This document shows, piece after piece, positions 43,149 to 53,606 of a DNA stretch of 64,000 nt (within the stretch, counting starts at the first letter, position 1; each line of letters starts with the position of its first letter). Below the pieces are notes generated by a model, which saw only the letters and a list, made by a program, of their open reading frames with translations, ran no database searches and had not been told where the DNA came from. The position numbers and the translations under genes were made by a program. Source of the DNA: Lactuca virosa (taxonomy: Eukaryota; Streptophyta; Magnoliopsida; Asterales; Asteraceae); assembly GCA_928212115.1 (NCBI GenBank), contig CAKMRJ010005634.1:176103691-176167690 (forward strand). The letters run 5' to 3'.

Positions 43149-44744
43149 CTAACGTCCCAAAATCTATAATAATTTTTTTCAAATTTTAAAGGAAATAAAA
43201 GCCAATGTCATCACAATATTTGCTTCTCAACATAGATTCAAAATTAATGTTATAAAGAAAAGCAACGCGAAATCTCGAGTCATAAATCTGCTGATGAGTG
43301 TGTATAGTCCCATATTCACTTTTCCATGAACCGATAAAGTACATGAAAAACATTTAATCCATAATTGTAAGCATGAATCTTAGTGAGTTTCCTAAAATAT
43401 CACATATAGTACAAACACAGTTAAACATATATAACAATTATGGGTTATCAACAACCATATGAGCTATCAACAACCCCGTGTTATGAGAAACTCTAACAAC
43501 TATGGGTTATCAACAACAATATGGGTTGTTATCAACAACCCAATGGGCTATCAGCAACACTAAGTTATCAACAACTCTAACAACAATAGGATATCAACAA
43601 CCCTATAGGTTATCTATAATCATATGGGTTATTAGCAGCCCTGAGTTACCACTAACTCTAATAATTATGGGTTATTAGCAACCCTATGGGCTATCAGCAG
43701 CCTTGAGTTATCACCAACTCTAATAGCTATGATACAAGTAATATAATGAGAATACTCACCTGAGCTAAACAAAAAAAGCTCATCGACAATCTCAGCAACT
43801 GAACAGATAACACAAGATACCTAATGCCAAACCGAGACCGGTCCGTAGTCAAATACTCAATCCTACCCAAGTTTAACCAAAAGTCAAACTTGTCAAAAAG
43901 TCAACCCTTGGTCAACTGGGCACGCCACACTCTATAAGGGTGCCCCGTACCCACTACAAGACAAAATAATCGGGTATCTTGGCTAGAACAGACTTGACTC
44001 AGAAAACCCTAAAAAGCGCGTCGCGCCAGGGAAAGGCGTGTCGCATTCAGGCCTTCTTCACAAAGTGTAAAAATTTAAATCATTAAGTCAAAACCCCAAA
44101 CTTCCAGACCTGGTCCTTAACAATGTCTTAATGGATAAAGCTTCCAAATTTAACCATTAAGACATTCCAATCAAGCAATATTCAAATTTTAAGTCTCAAA
44201 AGTCCAAGAATGCATCTTTTTTGACTTAATCTAATAAGTCCAAGCCTTATACTTTTTGATTTGAATCAACATGAGGTCTAAAGGTGTTAAGCAGGTTGGA
44301 ATCTTTAAGATCCATGTTTCCTTGCCAAGCTTTCATGAATCATCACCCAGGAACACCATATGAGCAAAAACGAGCACCCAAAATGAATTTAGGAGAGGGG
44401 ATGAGCTCCAAACACTTTAATGAAGGATATGATTTCATTAGAGGTGTTCCAGAGGAGGTGGAGGTTGAAAACGATGAACTATAGGGTTAATAGCCTTTAA
44501 ATACTCCAAAAAACCCTAAAAACATGCAACCCACTGGGCGGGAGGCCCCCGCGCTCATTGAAGGGCGCTTTGCACTTGTCAGATAAATTCTAGATTTTTT
44601 AGTGTTCAACTTCACCTCCAATACACGATACAGTGGCTTAAATCACTTCAACCAACATTATCATCGTCTAATAAGGTCCAAACTTTATCCTTTTGAATCC
44701 CGATACCTTCTCTTGACTAAATTAAAGTCCGTCATTCCGAAATA
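43149..44744 (-). mobile_element. Gypsy LTR, minus orientation (LTR43)
   Basis: Opens near TCTAACGTCCC, a decayed TGTAACGTCCC LTR start. It contains the conserved motif at 43,367-43,390 and a GGGTTATCAACAACC tandem repeat (43,438-43,735). An excellent donor-like CTCAG|GTGAGTATT lies at 43,759 on the minus strand. GCGCGTCGCGCC-like palindromic sequence (44,015-44,035) and a TATTTAAA box near 44,496 follow. The right end is cut by LTR45, and no internal domain is attached. Confidence 0.6.
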
Positions 44745-45785
44745 TGAAACGTCCCAAAAATACCGATAAAAATTTTCACTTTTAAACCATTAATTCCGTA
44801 CAACCATTTGTTTCAAAACTAGTCAAAGTAAATTTATTTTTCAAACATCGGAGTAACACAATAAACAATGATGTGGAAAAGTCATCAGGGGATGTTGTGC
44901 AGTCAAGCTAGGGCCCTTCCCTTTGGAACTGGAAGTACTTGAAAATGTTTAAATAACAAAACTATAAGCACAAAGCTTAGTGAGTTCCTCAAAATCCCAC
45001 ATACCATACAAATCAGTGGGCCCAGCCCTGGGGTATATTTCTACCCAAACATACAATATTGGGCCTAGCCCTTGGGTATATTTTAACCCAAACATACAAT
45101 AGTGGTCCCAACACTGAGGCCCAACCATGAGGTATATTTCAACACAATTATACATGCAAGAGTCACAAAGACAACTAGCATCCTACATAACACAATCTAG
45201 TGGGACGCATTGGTGCCTTCGATCCATAAGTATTATGAGAAGACTCACCTGACTCATAAAGCCAACTAAAAACTCAGTTTAGTGTCACGCCGTCCATAGC
45301 TAACATATTCCCTCAGTCAACGAATAGGTGCCAAACACCTTCCTATAATCCACACAAGGTAAACCCTAAGTCTATCTTCTAAAAATAGAAATTTGACCAA
45401 AATTCAACCCATGCCAAAAGTCAATGGTCAAATTCAAAGTTAACAGCCATCAATGTCAACCATTGAGCCTCACGTCGTGACCAGACCTTGGTTACGTCGT
45501 GAGAGTACACTCGACCCGATTCCAACTCGACTCGCTCCAACTCAGCAAAATCGGTCATGGACAACCCAAAGAGCAAACCTCACGACGTGAACATTCTTTT
45601 GTCACGTCGTGAGCACAAAAGACATAACAGACGCGAGTTCCTTTTATGGTCACGTCGTGATACCTTTAGTGTCACGTCGTGACTTCAGTCTGAAGCACCC
45701 ATCCAAAGATTTGAGTCCTTAATTCATTAAGTCTTTAACTCCCATATTTCCAGAAGCTTAAGGGGGCTTCAAAGGTCCAGAAGTC
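44745..45785 (-). mobile_element. Gypsy LTR, minus orientation (LTR45)
   Basis: Opens TGAAACGTCCC. It has the conserved motif at 44,963-44,988 and a repeat of GGGCC(C/T)AGCCC(C/T)TGGGTATAT (45,015-45,145). A donor-like TCAG|GTGAGTCT lies at 45,248 on the minus strand, and six CACGTCGTGA palindromes at 45,471-45,682. The acceptor position has mutated to AA. The right boundary is approximate. Confidence 0.6.
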
Positions 45786-45789
45786 CTTA

Positions 45790-46293
45790 ATTCACTATAC
45801 TATGTAGTACAATGCATATCCATGTGTGTTAGGTTATAAGAGCTAGTAGAGTAGAGCTAATAATATAGTCTCTAGGTACTCAATGTTAGTATACTCGAAG
45901 TTAGTAGTGTAGAAAGTATAGCCTCTATGTGCCTTTATTAGTAGAGCCGAAAAGTGTAGTCTCTATATGTGTAATATGGTTATATATTGGGCGGGGCCCA
46001 TTATATATATTGCATGGGCCCCACTATGTAGTTTGGGTGGGGCATGTTTATATGCTCATTGGGCGGGGCCCGATATATGTATTGTGGTATATGGTATTTT
46101 AGGGAATTCACTAAGCTTTGTGTTTACACAGTTGATTATAAATGTTTTTCAGGTACTTCATCAATTCGTGAGAAGGGCAAGGTTCGACTGTACACACGCG
46201 CATTCGCAACATGTTTCCGGATAATGTAATTATGCTTTTATATATTTAAATAAATAAAAATGAAAATTTTGGGTTGAAAATGGGGACGTTACA
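45790..46293 (+). mobile_element. Gypsy LTR 3' part, plus orientation (LTR46)
   Basis: Ends GGGGACGTTACA at 46,293, the mirror of a TGTAACGTCCC start. It contains a GGGCGGGGCCCATTATATAT repeat (45,985-46,080), the conserved motif in plus sense (GAATTCACTAAGC, 46,104-46,126) and TTTTTCAG|GTACTT at 46,152. It lies head to tail against the minus-oriented LTR45. The start and donor are missing. Confidence 0.55.
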
Positions 46294-46679
46294 CCATTCA
46301 AAAATACTCATTTTGGGAAATTAAAGATCATAGTGCTAAAGGACTAACGATGACTGGTTGTAGAAACTTACGGAAGCTTAGATTAAGTTAGTCAAATTAA
46401 ATATAGAGAGATAAAAGGTGATGAAACATTACTTAGAAGCTTGATTTGAACTATTTTAGCTAAGAAGTTGGGTATGTAAGTACTACTTATGTGTTAATAT
46501 CATCATGAATAAAAATTAGGAATATTAAATGTTAGATTATAACATTTAGGGGTTGAAGGTTATAAATGTAAAACTGGTGAAAGTTTATTTGACCAAGTGT
46601 TTACCCACTTAGGCAAAGTTGGACTATGCAATTCATAAAAATGACATGGAAGTACTAAAGTTATCAACATCAAAAGCTT
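46294..46679. other. Intergenic, nothing recognised
   Basis: AT-rich. No ORF, repeat or motif that I can support. Confidence 0.5.
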
Positions 46680-46689
46680 GATTCAATTG

Positions 46690-46943
46690 GTCCAACCGAT
46701 TGGACCGGTCTTAAAAACCGAAAAAACCGGATGATGTCATAATTACATTATTATTAATTTTTATTATATAAAAATTAAAAAAATGAAAAAAATAAATATT
46801 TTTTAAAATTTCTGGTTTTTACCGGTTCAACCGAACCGGTTTTCACCGGTTCACATAACGAGCGGTTTTTAGCCTATAAAAACCGGTTCCGGGACCGGTT
46901 CCCGGTTGATCTGGCCGGTCCAGTCCGATTTTCAAAACATGGG
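46690..46943. mobile_element. Probable MITE remnant rich in ACCGGTT
   Basis: ACCGGTC/ACCGGTT motifs cluster at both ends around an A/T-rich centre. The right end GATTTTCAAAACATGG resembles the ends of the MITE at 47,294. The left end is not clear. Confidence 0.45.
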
Positions 46944-47293
46944 GTTCATAGATACTTATTGGGTTCGTAGGGTCATTTGGGAAATTTGTAGGACGATTAA
47001 ATGTATTGAAATCAAAGTAGGGTGCATAAAATTGGAGAATTGTCCGTTCTGGCTTGCTGAGTGTGGCAAAGGCTGTGAAAAACCCACATGGGCCTTGTTA
47101 TGGTCTGGATTATAGAAGCCTTAAGTCAACCAAACTTATTTTGTTCATAACTTTTTCATCCGAACTGAAAATCAAGCACAATTTTTGCCTACATTCATGT
47201 TTTAACACAAGGAACACTCTGAATTAATAAAATTGCATATTTAGTATTAAGAGTTGAATAAGTGATTTAATGGATCATTTAATATGGTTATAA
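46944..47293. other. Intergenic, nothing recognised
   Basis: Includes a 69-codon open frame (46,906-47,115) that I do not recognise and judge fortuitous. Confidence 0.4.
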
Positions 47294-47735
47294 CAATGTT
47301 TTAAAACTTGGGTTTTTAGTTGACCCAGCGTGATGACCGGTTCACGGGTCAACCGGTTGAACCATCGAGTCAACCCGGTTTATGGTCTTTTTTTATTTTT
47401 ATACATTTTTAGTTTCCTGCATAATGCATAGACATATAAAACCAATAATTTGATGTCCATAAAGTTTAAACATTGAAAAACATTGAAGAAACCGCAAACG
47501 GCTCGTTGTTTTGGCGTTTGCTACTTGTATCCAACTATCCAAACCCTATTAAAACGGGTCAATCTGGTTTTAACCAGTTCAACATAAGCGGTCGAACCGC
47601 GGTTTAGGGGAAACCCGGCCGGTTCGATCCGGTCCGTATTTTTACAAAAAACTGTTCTCAATTGACCCGCCTTCTACCCCGGGTCACGGTCTAACCGGTT
47701 GAACCGGCCGGGTCGACCCGGGTTTTAAAACATTG
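47294..47735. mobile_element. hAT-type MITE with 14-bp perfect inverted ends
   Basis: CAATGTTTTAAAAC at the left is the exact inverse of GTTTTAAAACATTG at the right. The flanks GGTTATAA and GATTTTAA match at 6 of 8 bases, consistent with a worn 8-base duplication. The interior is rich in AACCGGTTGAACC and GGGTCAACCGG motifs. Non-coding. Confidence 0.8.
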
Positions 47736-47890
47736 GATTTTAATACATCTTATAATTCTCTTAGGTGACATGAATTTCCTAACTATTTTTGAATAAAAAG
47801 GGTGGTATTGGAAGCTTTTCCTTTCCTTTGAAAGATAAGAAGTATAACATAGGAATGAAGTTAGTTTAGTAGTACAAGTCCTTACCTTAT

Positions 47891-47894
<4 letters not shown>

Positions 47895-47976
<82 letters not shown>
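47895..47976. repeat. (TA)n microsatellite
   Basis: About 80 bases of TA with one GATA interruption. It abuts the start of the LTR at 47,977. Confidence 0.97.
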
Positions 47977-47979
<3 letters not shown>

Positions 47980-48189
47980 AACATATACGTTTTGAAATCG
48001 TGTTATGTAATTCGAAAAGTTAATAATATTATGTGAAATTGAGTGTTGAGTTCTAACAGATAGTTTTTACTAGAAATGAAGTAAAACTATGTTTAGAATC
48101 ACTCATAAAATGTTGGAAGTCTTATGAGATTCCAATTAAAAGCCAAATAGTGAAATTTAGCGAAAATATAAAATTTGAAATAAGTAAAG

Positions 48190-48780
48190 TTTTATTATTG
48201 AAAGTTGTAGATAATCTCGTTAGAAACACGTAGGCGAAAACCTCGTCGAAATCCGAGTTATAACGAAGAAGTTATGACCAATCGAAGATCCGCGATAAAA
48301 CCGGCACGGTGCCGAATGACGTAAAAAATGAGTTTTTGATAAAGTACTTTTTAGCCTTAGTGATCTAAATGAAAGTCGTAGTATTCGTTAAACCGAGAAG
48401 TTCGATAAAAAGAACGCCAAAATCTGACTTCGTATGAGGAAGTTATGATTTTTACAAGTTTCAGCTTAGCAGTAGAAAGCTAAAAACTCGAATTTTAGAT
48501 CGAGTGATTTTTAGCCGACACAACCTAAACGAGAATCGAAGGTCTCGTCATTAGTAGTACAACGGTAAAAAGTCTGACGAAAACGGACGTCGGATGAAGA
48601 AGTTATGAATTTTTAACGGATTTAACAGTCCAGGTCTGTTAAAAATAATAATATAAAAATAAAGTCAAAATTTTCCGACGAAGTCTAAATGAAAGTTGTA
48701 GAGCATAATCTTCTCTACGCGTGCATATAAAGAACGTCAAAAAGAGGAGCTCGTATGAGAAAGTTATGGATTTTACAAGA
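48190..48780 (+). repeat. Four ~160-bp modules in the LTR47 U3
   Basis: (A)GTTATG preceded by a CGTATGAGGA-like tract at 48,271, 48,442, 48,602 and 48,763, spacings 171, 160 and 161. Each is preceded by GAAAGT(C/T)GTAG-like sequence and AACGTCAAAA. Confidence 0.7.
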
Positions 48781-49105
48781 TTTGGCACAATTTTCGAGAA
48801 AAATCGCATGAATAGTGATTGCCACGTCACCCTCGCTCGGAGCTGGCCACGTGTCCGAAGCTGCTGCGTGGCATGTCCGAGAAGCGACGTGTGTCGCACA
48901 GGTGTCCGAAGAAAGCCATGTGATCCGCACATGAAACCCACGTGATCCGACCCGCGTGTAGGCTTCTGATTCGACCGAGGAGGAGGCCCAATCTGAAGCG
49001 AGCATGTGTCCGAACCGAGCCTCGCCCTGCTGACAGCTGGTCCGAGCCTCGCATGCAAGCCTCTCGCTTCCCAGCCTCAGATCCGAAGCTCCGGATCACC
49101 TCCCC

Positions 49106-49114
49106 TATAAATAG
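49106..49114 (+). promoter_or_regulatory. TATA box of LTR47
   Basis: CCCTATAAATAGTGG, directly after the CACGTG/TCCGAAG motif cluster. Confidence 0.65.
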
Positions 49115-49398
49115 TGGCCTTGCGAGACTTCCCGGCTAACTTTGGAAATTTCACACTTTTTTACCCTTTTTCAATATTTTTACTATCCCGACATCCCCCG
49201 AAGCCCCGATACTTATTCCAAAGCCTGAAACGTGCCCCGAGATTCCCGAGAAGCCCGAAAAATTTATTTTTTTCGGTTTCGAAGCTCTACCTTCGCAGAG
49301 CCCCGTTTTCAAGAAAACTCCCGGTTTTCAACGACGAAAGTCATATTTAGAGCCGAAGTGCTGCCCAAATTATTATTTTGACCCCCGGTTAATTCACG

Positions 49399-50102
49399 GT
49401 GAGTTTAATATGTAGAAAACAATTGTATGTTATGTGTTATATGTGCTATGTGCTTTTCCATGTTATCATCTCGAGTTGTTGTATCCGCTATTTTTATAGC
49501 AAGGTTGTACCTCTGACTTGAAGTGTATGACATAGGCATCACTTGGGTATTGGTATGAACCGTTGACCATGAAGTGTATGACATAGGCATCACTTTGGCT
49601 TCGGTAGAATGTTATTCCTGAGTATTTTCCCGTGTTATTTTTATTTCTGCTATTTATGATAGCAAAGCTATAACTTTGACCATGTGATCAGTTTAAGAAC
49701 TCAGATTCACAGTGGTACTGGTATGTAGCCTCTGGCCATGTAGAGCATGTCCCCCAGTAAGTGAATGACTCTATTCTATGGCATTGGCATATGGTTAGAC
49801 AGGGCGTGAAAACCTGAAATCTACCTTAATGTTAATCAGAAATTGTTTGTCTTCAGTGCCATTTGGGCCGAAGCGTTATTGATGTTTATCAAGTATGGAA
49901 ATTGTTATATCTCATTGATTGTATATCTTTGAATCGAGTCATTGATTGATATGGAAAGCTTATCACATTATGCATTTGTTGTTCCTTGCTCCTATTTGCT
50001 TCTGCCATATTGGTATATATATGGAATAACGTTATATTGTATCTATTATTGAACTCACTAAGCGTTATCGCTTACCCCTCCCAATGTTTTAACATAATGC
50101 AG
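49399..50102 (+). other. Predicted intron within LTR47
   Basis: CACG|GTGAGTTT at 49,399 and ATAATGCAG|GCAATAAG at 50,102, 704 bases apart. GAACTCACTAAGCGTTATCG (50,051-50,070) precedes a C/T-rich stretch before the acceptor. A ~51-bp direct repeat (AAGTGTATGACATAGGCATC at 49,521 and 49,571) lies inside. Splicing is inferred. Confidence 0.45.
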
Positions 50103-50369
50103 GCAATAAGCACCCAGTATAGTTGGAAGACTTAGAATAGTTGTAATATTATTTTTGTATTTTGGTTTAGGTTTGTATAGATTTAAAATATCCTGGGTAG
50201 TCATGTAAAATCTCAAAACATAGTCGGTTTGTATCCAATCTTTTGTAATGACTTTATCAATGTAAAAATATTGTTTTATGAATATGCATGTAGCATGTTT
50301 TGGAGTAACTATATTGTCAAGTATGAAAGTTTGGGTCTTTCAGAAATATGAAAGTATAGAAAGGGGTTC

Positions 50370-50373
<4 letters not shown>

Positions 50374-50431
<58 letters not shown>
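50374..50431. repeat. (TA)n microsatellite
   Basis: About 58 bases of TA, immediately left of the long-TIR element. Confidence 0.97.
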
Positions 50432-50432
<1 letters not shown>

Positions 50433-50437
<5 letters not shown>

Positions 50438-51709
50438 AATTACACCAATCGTCCATCGTATACATGTCAGAAAGCGTGTTTAGTCCTTATTTTAAAAAAT
50501 TAACTCGGACAGTCCCTCATATCGTAAAAAGTTGCACGATTCGTCCCTAATATCGTAAAAAGACTACTATACCCTTATCTATTACCTTTTTCATTTTTTA
50601 TTATATAATTTATTATTATTATAATTAAATTATAATGGTTCTTTCTTTCTTCATTGTGTCTAAAAGACTGAACTTTTTCTTCTCTCCGTTAAAAATTTCC
50701 GACCACCACTACTCCACATGAAATTACTAGCCACTGTCGCTCCACCTCTCCTTCTCTTGTCAAGTTTTGTCGTCGGAAGCATCTTCAAGGTCGCCGCAAA
50801 CTCTTACCAAACAAAATCAACATAAAGGACCCTTGATGCCGAAACCTGCAACTCCGACTGTTTTCATCTCTCCTTCAAAACCTGCAACTCCGACCGGTTT
50901 CACCAAATTTACTTGCCAGAATCGTTTGCAGATCTTGACTCCAACAGACACATATCTAAGAATGTTGTTTGCAGATCTTCTCCGGATGTTATTCTAGAAA
51001 TCGTGTTAAGGGTGGTTTCTATTCACTAGGGTTCTATATTCGTTTTTCCGGTGATAAGGATTTCACCAGATCCGTTTTTCCGGTGACAAGGGTTTCACCA
51101 AATCTGTTCAATCGGAGGCGATGTTGAAGAAGGCGAAGGAGCAGTTCAAGGATGGTGGTTGTGGGGAAGACATGTGCAACTTTCATTTGAGATTGTAGCA
51201 GATCTGTTGAAACCACCGCCACCGGAAATAACAGTCTCTCATATGCGAACACTGGCTCCATCTCCGTCTCTCTTGCCTTCTTTTTAAGTTTCTCTGCTTT
51301 GGTTGGTATTTGTACAGGAGGTGGTAGGCGGTGGTGCGGTGGTGGTGATGATCCGACCGGGGGGGGGGGGGGGGTTGATGATTTTTTTTAGGTTTATGTG
51401 TCAAATAATTTGGGGGAAAAGATGGTTTAGAAAGGAAATGGTTAGGATCAGATGAGTGGGATAGTGTTTATTTATTTATTTTATGTATTACAATAATTAT
51501 AAGAAAAATAAAATATATCAAAAATAGAATAAAAAGGGCAAAAGAGTCATTTTATGTTTCATATGGGATGAAATGTGAAAATTTAAACTAACGAGGGACG
51601 ACGTATGCAACTTATAACCAAACGAGGGACGGTCCGAGTTAATTTTTGAAAATAGGGACTAAATATGCTTTCTGGCATGTGCACGAGGGACTGTTGGTGT
51701 AATTTACCC
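50433..51709. mobile_element. Non-autonomous DNA element with ~120-bp inverted ends
   Basis: GGGTAAATTACACCAA at the left is matched by TTGGTGTAATTTACCC at the right. The inverted similarity continues for about 120 bases (ATTAACTCGGAC on both arms). Long TIRs suggest a Mutator-like element. Both flanks are (TA)n (continuing to 51,727), which hides the duplication. The 0.9-kb interior (50,640-51,480) is GC-richer and gene-like, possibly captured host sequence, with a 16-base G run (51,359-51,374). No transposase. Confidence 0.75.
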
Positions 51710-51887
51710 ATATATATATATATATATCTTAAAGTTTGATTATATAATTGAGATATGTTTTCCTACTTGGAGTTTAATATTACACATTTACACACATACA
51801 CCATAGTGCGTGGTTTTAATTTTGTGCTAGGGACAAAAAGGATGGTAATTTTCCTTTATGGCACAATCCATGAGTTTAAAGTATTAG

Positions 51888-52343
51888 TGTATCTCCAACC
51901 TTACATTGAAAACCACTTTTACACTATAAATTACAATATAATGCAACCCTACATTATACCTAACACTATATATAGTATTGAATTTTAGTGTAACACTATA
52001 TATAGTGTTGAATTTTAGTGTAACACTAAATATAATGTAACACTAAATATAGTGTTGAATAAAGAGCAATATACCTATAATATTTTTTTTAGTGTTAAAT
52101 ATAGTGTAATGAGTTGGCTGGGGCGGATTTAGGGGGGGTCACCGGTGGCACCGGCAACCCCTAACTTTTCCGGCCGTAGTGAAATTTTTTTTGAAAATTT
52201 TTATTTTTTCTACTATCGTGCACCCCCTACTGAGAAATCCTGCGTCCGCCCCTGTGGGTTGGAGAACTTTAATGTTTGCACTATCTTTTACACTATAATT
52301 ATCGGTATAATGTAAAAAAATAATGTTAAAGGTTGGAGATGGT
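51888..52343. mobile_element. MITE with ATCTCCAACCTT inverted ends
   Basis: ATCTCCAACCTT at 51,891 and AAGGTTGGAGAT at 52,329-52,340. The interior repeats AACACTA(T/A)ATATAGTGT-type sequence. It is interrupted by a smaller element at 52,120-52,252. Non-coding. Confidence 0.7.
52120..52252. mobile_element. Small MITE nested in the 51.9-kb MITE
   Basis: GGGGCGGA...TCCGCCCC inverted ends, 133 bases. GC-rich in an otherwise AT-rich host. Confidence 0.6.
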
Positions 52344-53606
52344 CTTGGTCATCAAAGTGTTAGGTGAGAAAAATTGTATGCATTATATACGTATTTGAAT
52401 TATTACCGTAGGTCCTCTATGTGAAACTAAAAGAAAAGAAACACAAAAATTGTACTAAAAGTAATTTTTTTGAAAAACTTAGTAACCGTTCTTATATTTT
52501 TACTCCTAGAAAATGATTATTTGGGTAATATTTGTGGAACATGTAGTCGTTACTCATTACATTACTCCTATGATTATCTTAATGATCATCTAAAAAATAA
52601 ACATAACACGTAATGCACTTTAATAACTCAATGGATTCTTTTTCTAATGCATGATTTCCAAAATAAAGTTCAATTATAACATTAAATATGAAAACGAGTT
52701 TTAAAACACTATATGCATCATTATATAAATTTTATGTCACACTCAACGTAAATGTATGTTTAAACATGTAAAAGATGTCTTATTAGCCTAAGAAATTAAC
52801 ATCCAACTTCTTTATAGTATAATAAAAAATCTTTCCACCAATAATTAAACACTTAACATACAAATAAAAAAAATAACATTAATAAAAAAGTAACAAATCT
52901 ATTATAATTTTATTTTCGTATATTATATTATATGATTAATAAATGTATTACCGATTTGGGTGGTACACGGTGTCAAGAGACCCAATCCAAACGGTGGGAT
53001 TAACCCTTCACAATCAGCAAACTCCATGGATAAACAATGCGGAATCCACTCAAGCTTTCCTTCTATTTAATCAATCCCCCTCTTTCCCCTTTGCGTTCTC
53101 TCTCTCTCTTTCTTTATCTTTCATTCCCACTCTGCGTTTCGTGTAATCAGCCATAGCCGGCCGATTGCACCTCAAGATCTTGAGAACGAACCCATTTCAA
53201 TCACCCATCTGTTTCAGTAACAAATTCTCGGTTACTGATAACTTATATAGTTGTGGGAAGCTTTGGTTGTATCGATGATAGTGTGTGGGGTTATCTTTTT
53301 GAAGTAGCGGTGTCGGTGTCGGTGTCGGTGTCGGTAGACTTTTAGGGTTAGGGTTTTCTGGAATTGGATGAGTAAGGTGGTGGTGGTGACATGCTTTGTT
53401 GCGGAATACATTTCTGAGGATTGCGGTTTGGTGATTCGTAGTCGGGGTAGGTGGGGCAAATGTGGCTGATCTTCTTTTTTTATTTCTGAATTTCCGCCCA
53501 ACAACCACCGCGTTACTTTTCTTGTTGAATTTCCTTTTTGCTTTGTGGTTTTTGATCTGGTTTTGATTTCGAGAAACGAGAAAGAGAGTGTTGGAGGAGG
53601 TTCACG
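52344..53606 (+). promoter_or_regulatory. Upstream region and probable 5' leader of the MAP kinase gene
   Basis: 52,344-52,940 is very AT-rich with no gene. A (CT)n initiator-like tract lies at 53,095-53,130, as is common near plant transcription starts. 53,130-53,606 is probably leader, with a GGTGTC x4 repeat at 53,309-53,335. I cannot place the start or exclude a leader intron. Confidence 0.4.

Larger units (their letters stand above)
47977..50342 (+). mobile_element. Solo-like gypsy LTR, plus orientation (LTR47), about 2.37 kb
   Basis: TGTAACATAT...GGGTCTTTCA; neither edge has a primer site or polypurine tract, so it may be a solo LTR. U3 holds four ~160-bp modules (48,190-48,780) matching those of the G1 LTR in inverse orientation. 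A cluster of CACGTGTCCGAAG-like motifs (48,835-49,030) precedes the TATA box at 49,106, followed by the predicted intron 49,399-50,102. No clean target duplication. Confidence 0.7.

Noticed and set aside
44284..44484. 66-codon ORF
   Set aside because: Within LTR43. No domain and no neighbouring coding signal.
47691..47984. 97-codon ORF with long Tyr-Ile run
   Set aside because: Reads through the (TA)n tract and a MITE end. No domain.
48639..49139. Five overlapping ORFs of 65-139 codons
   Set aside because: CG-rich U3 of LTR47. Overlap on both strands with no domain.
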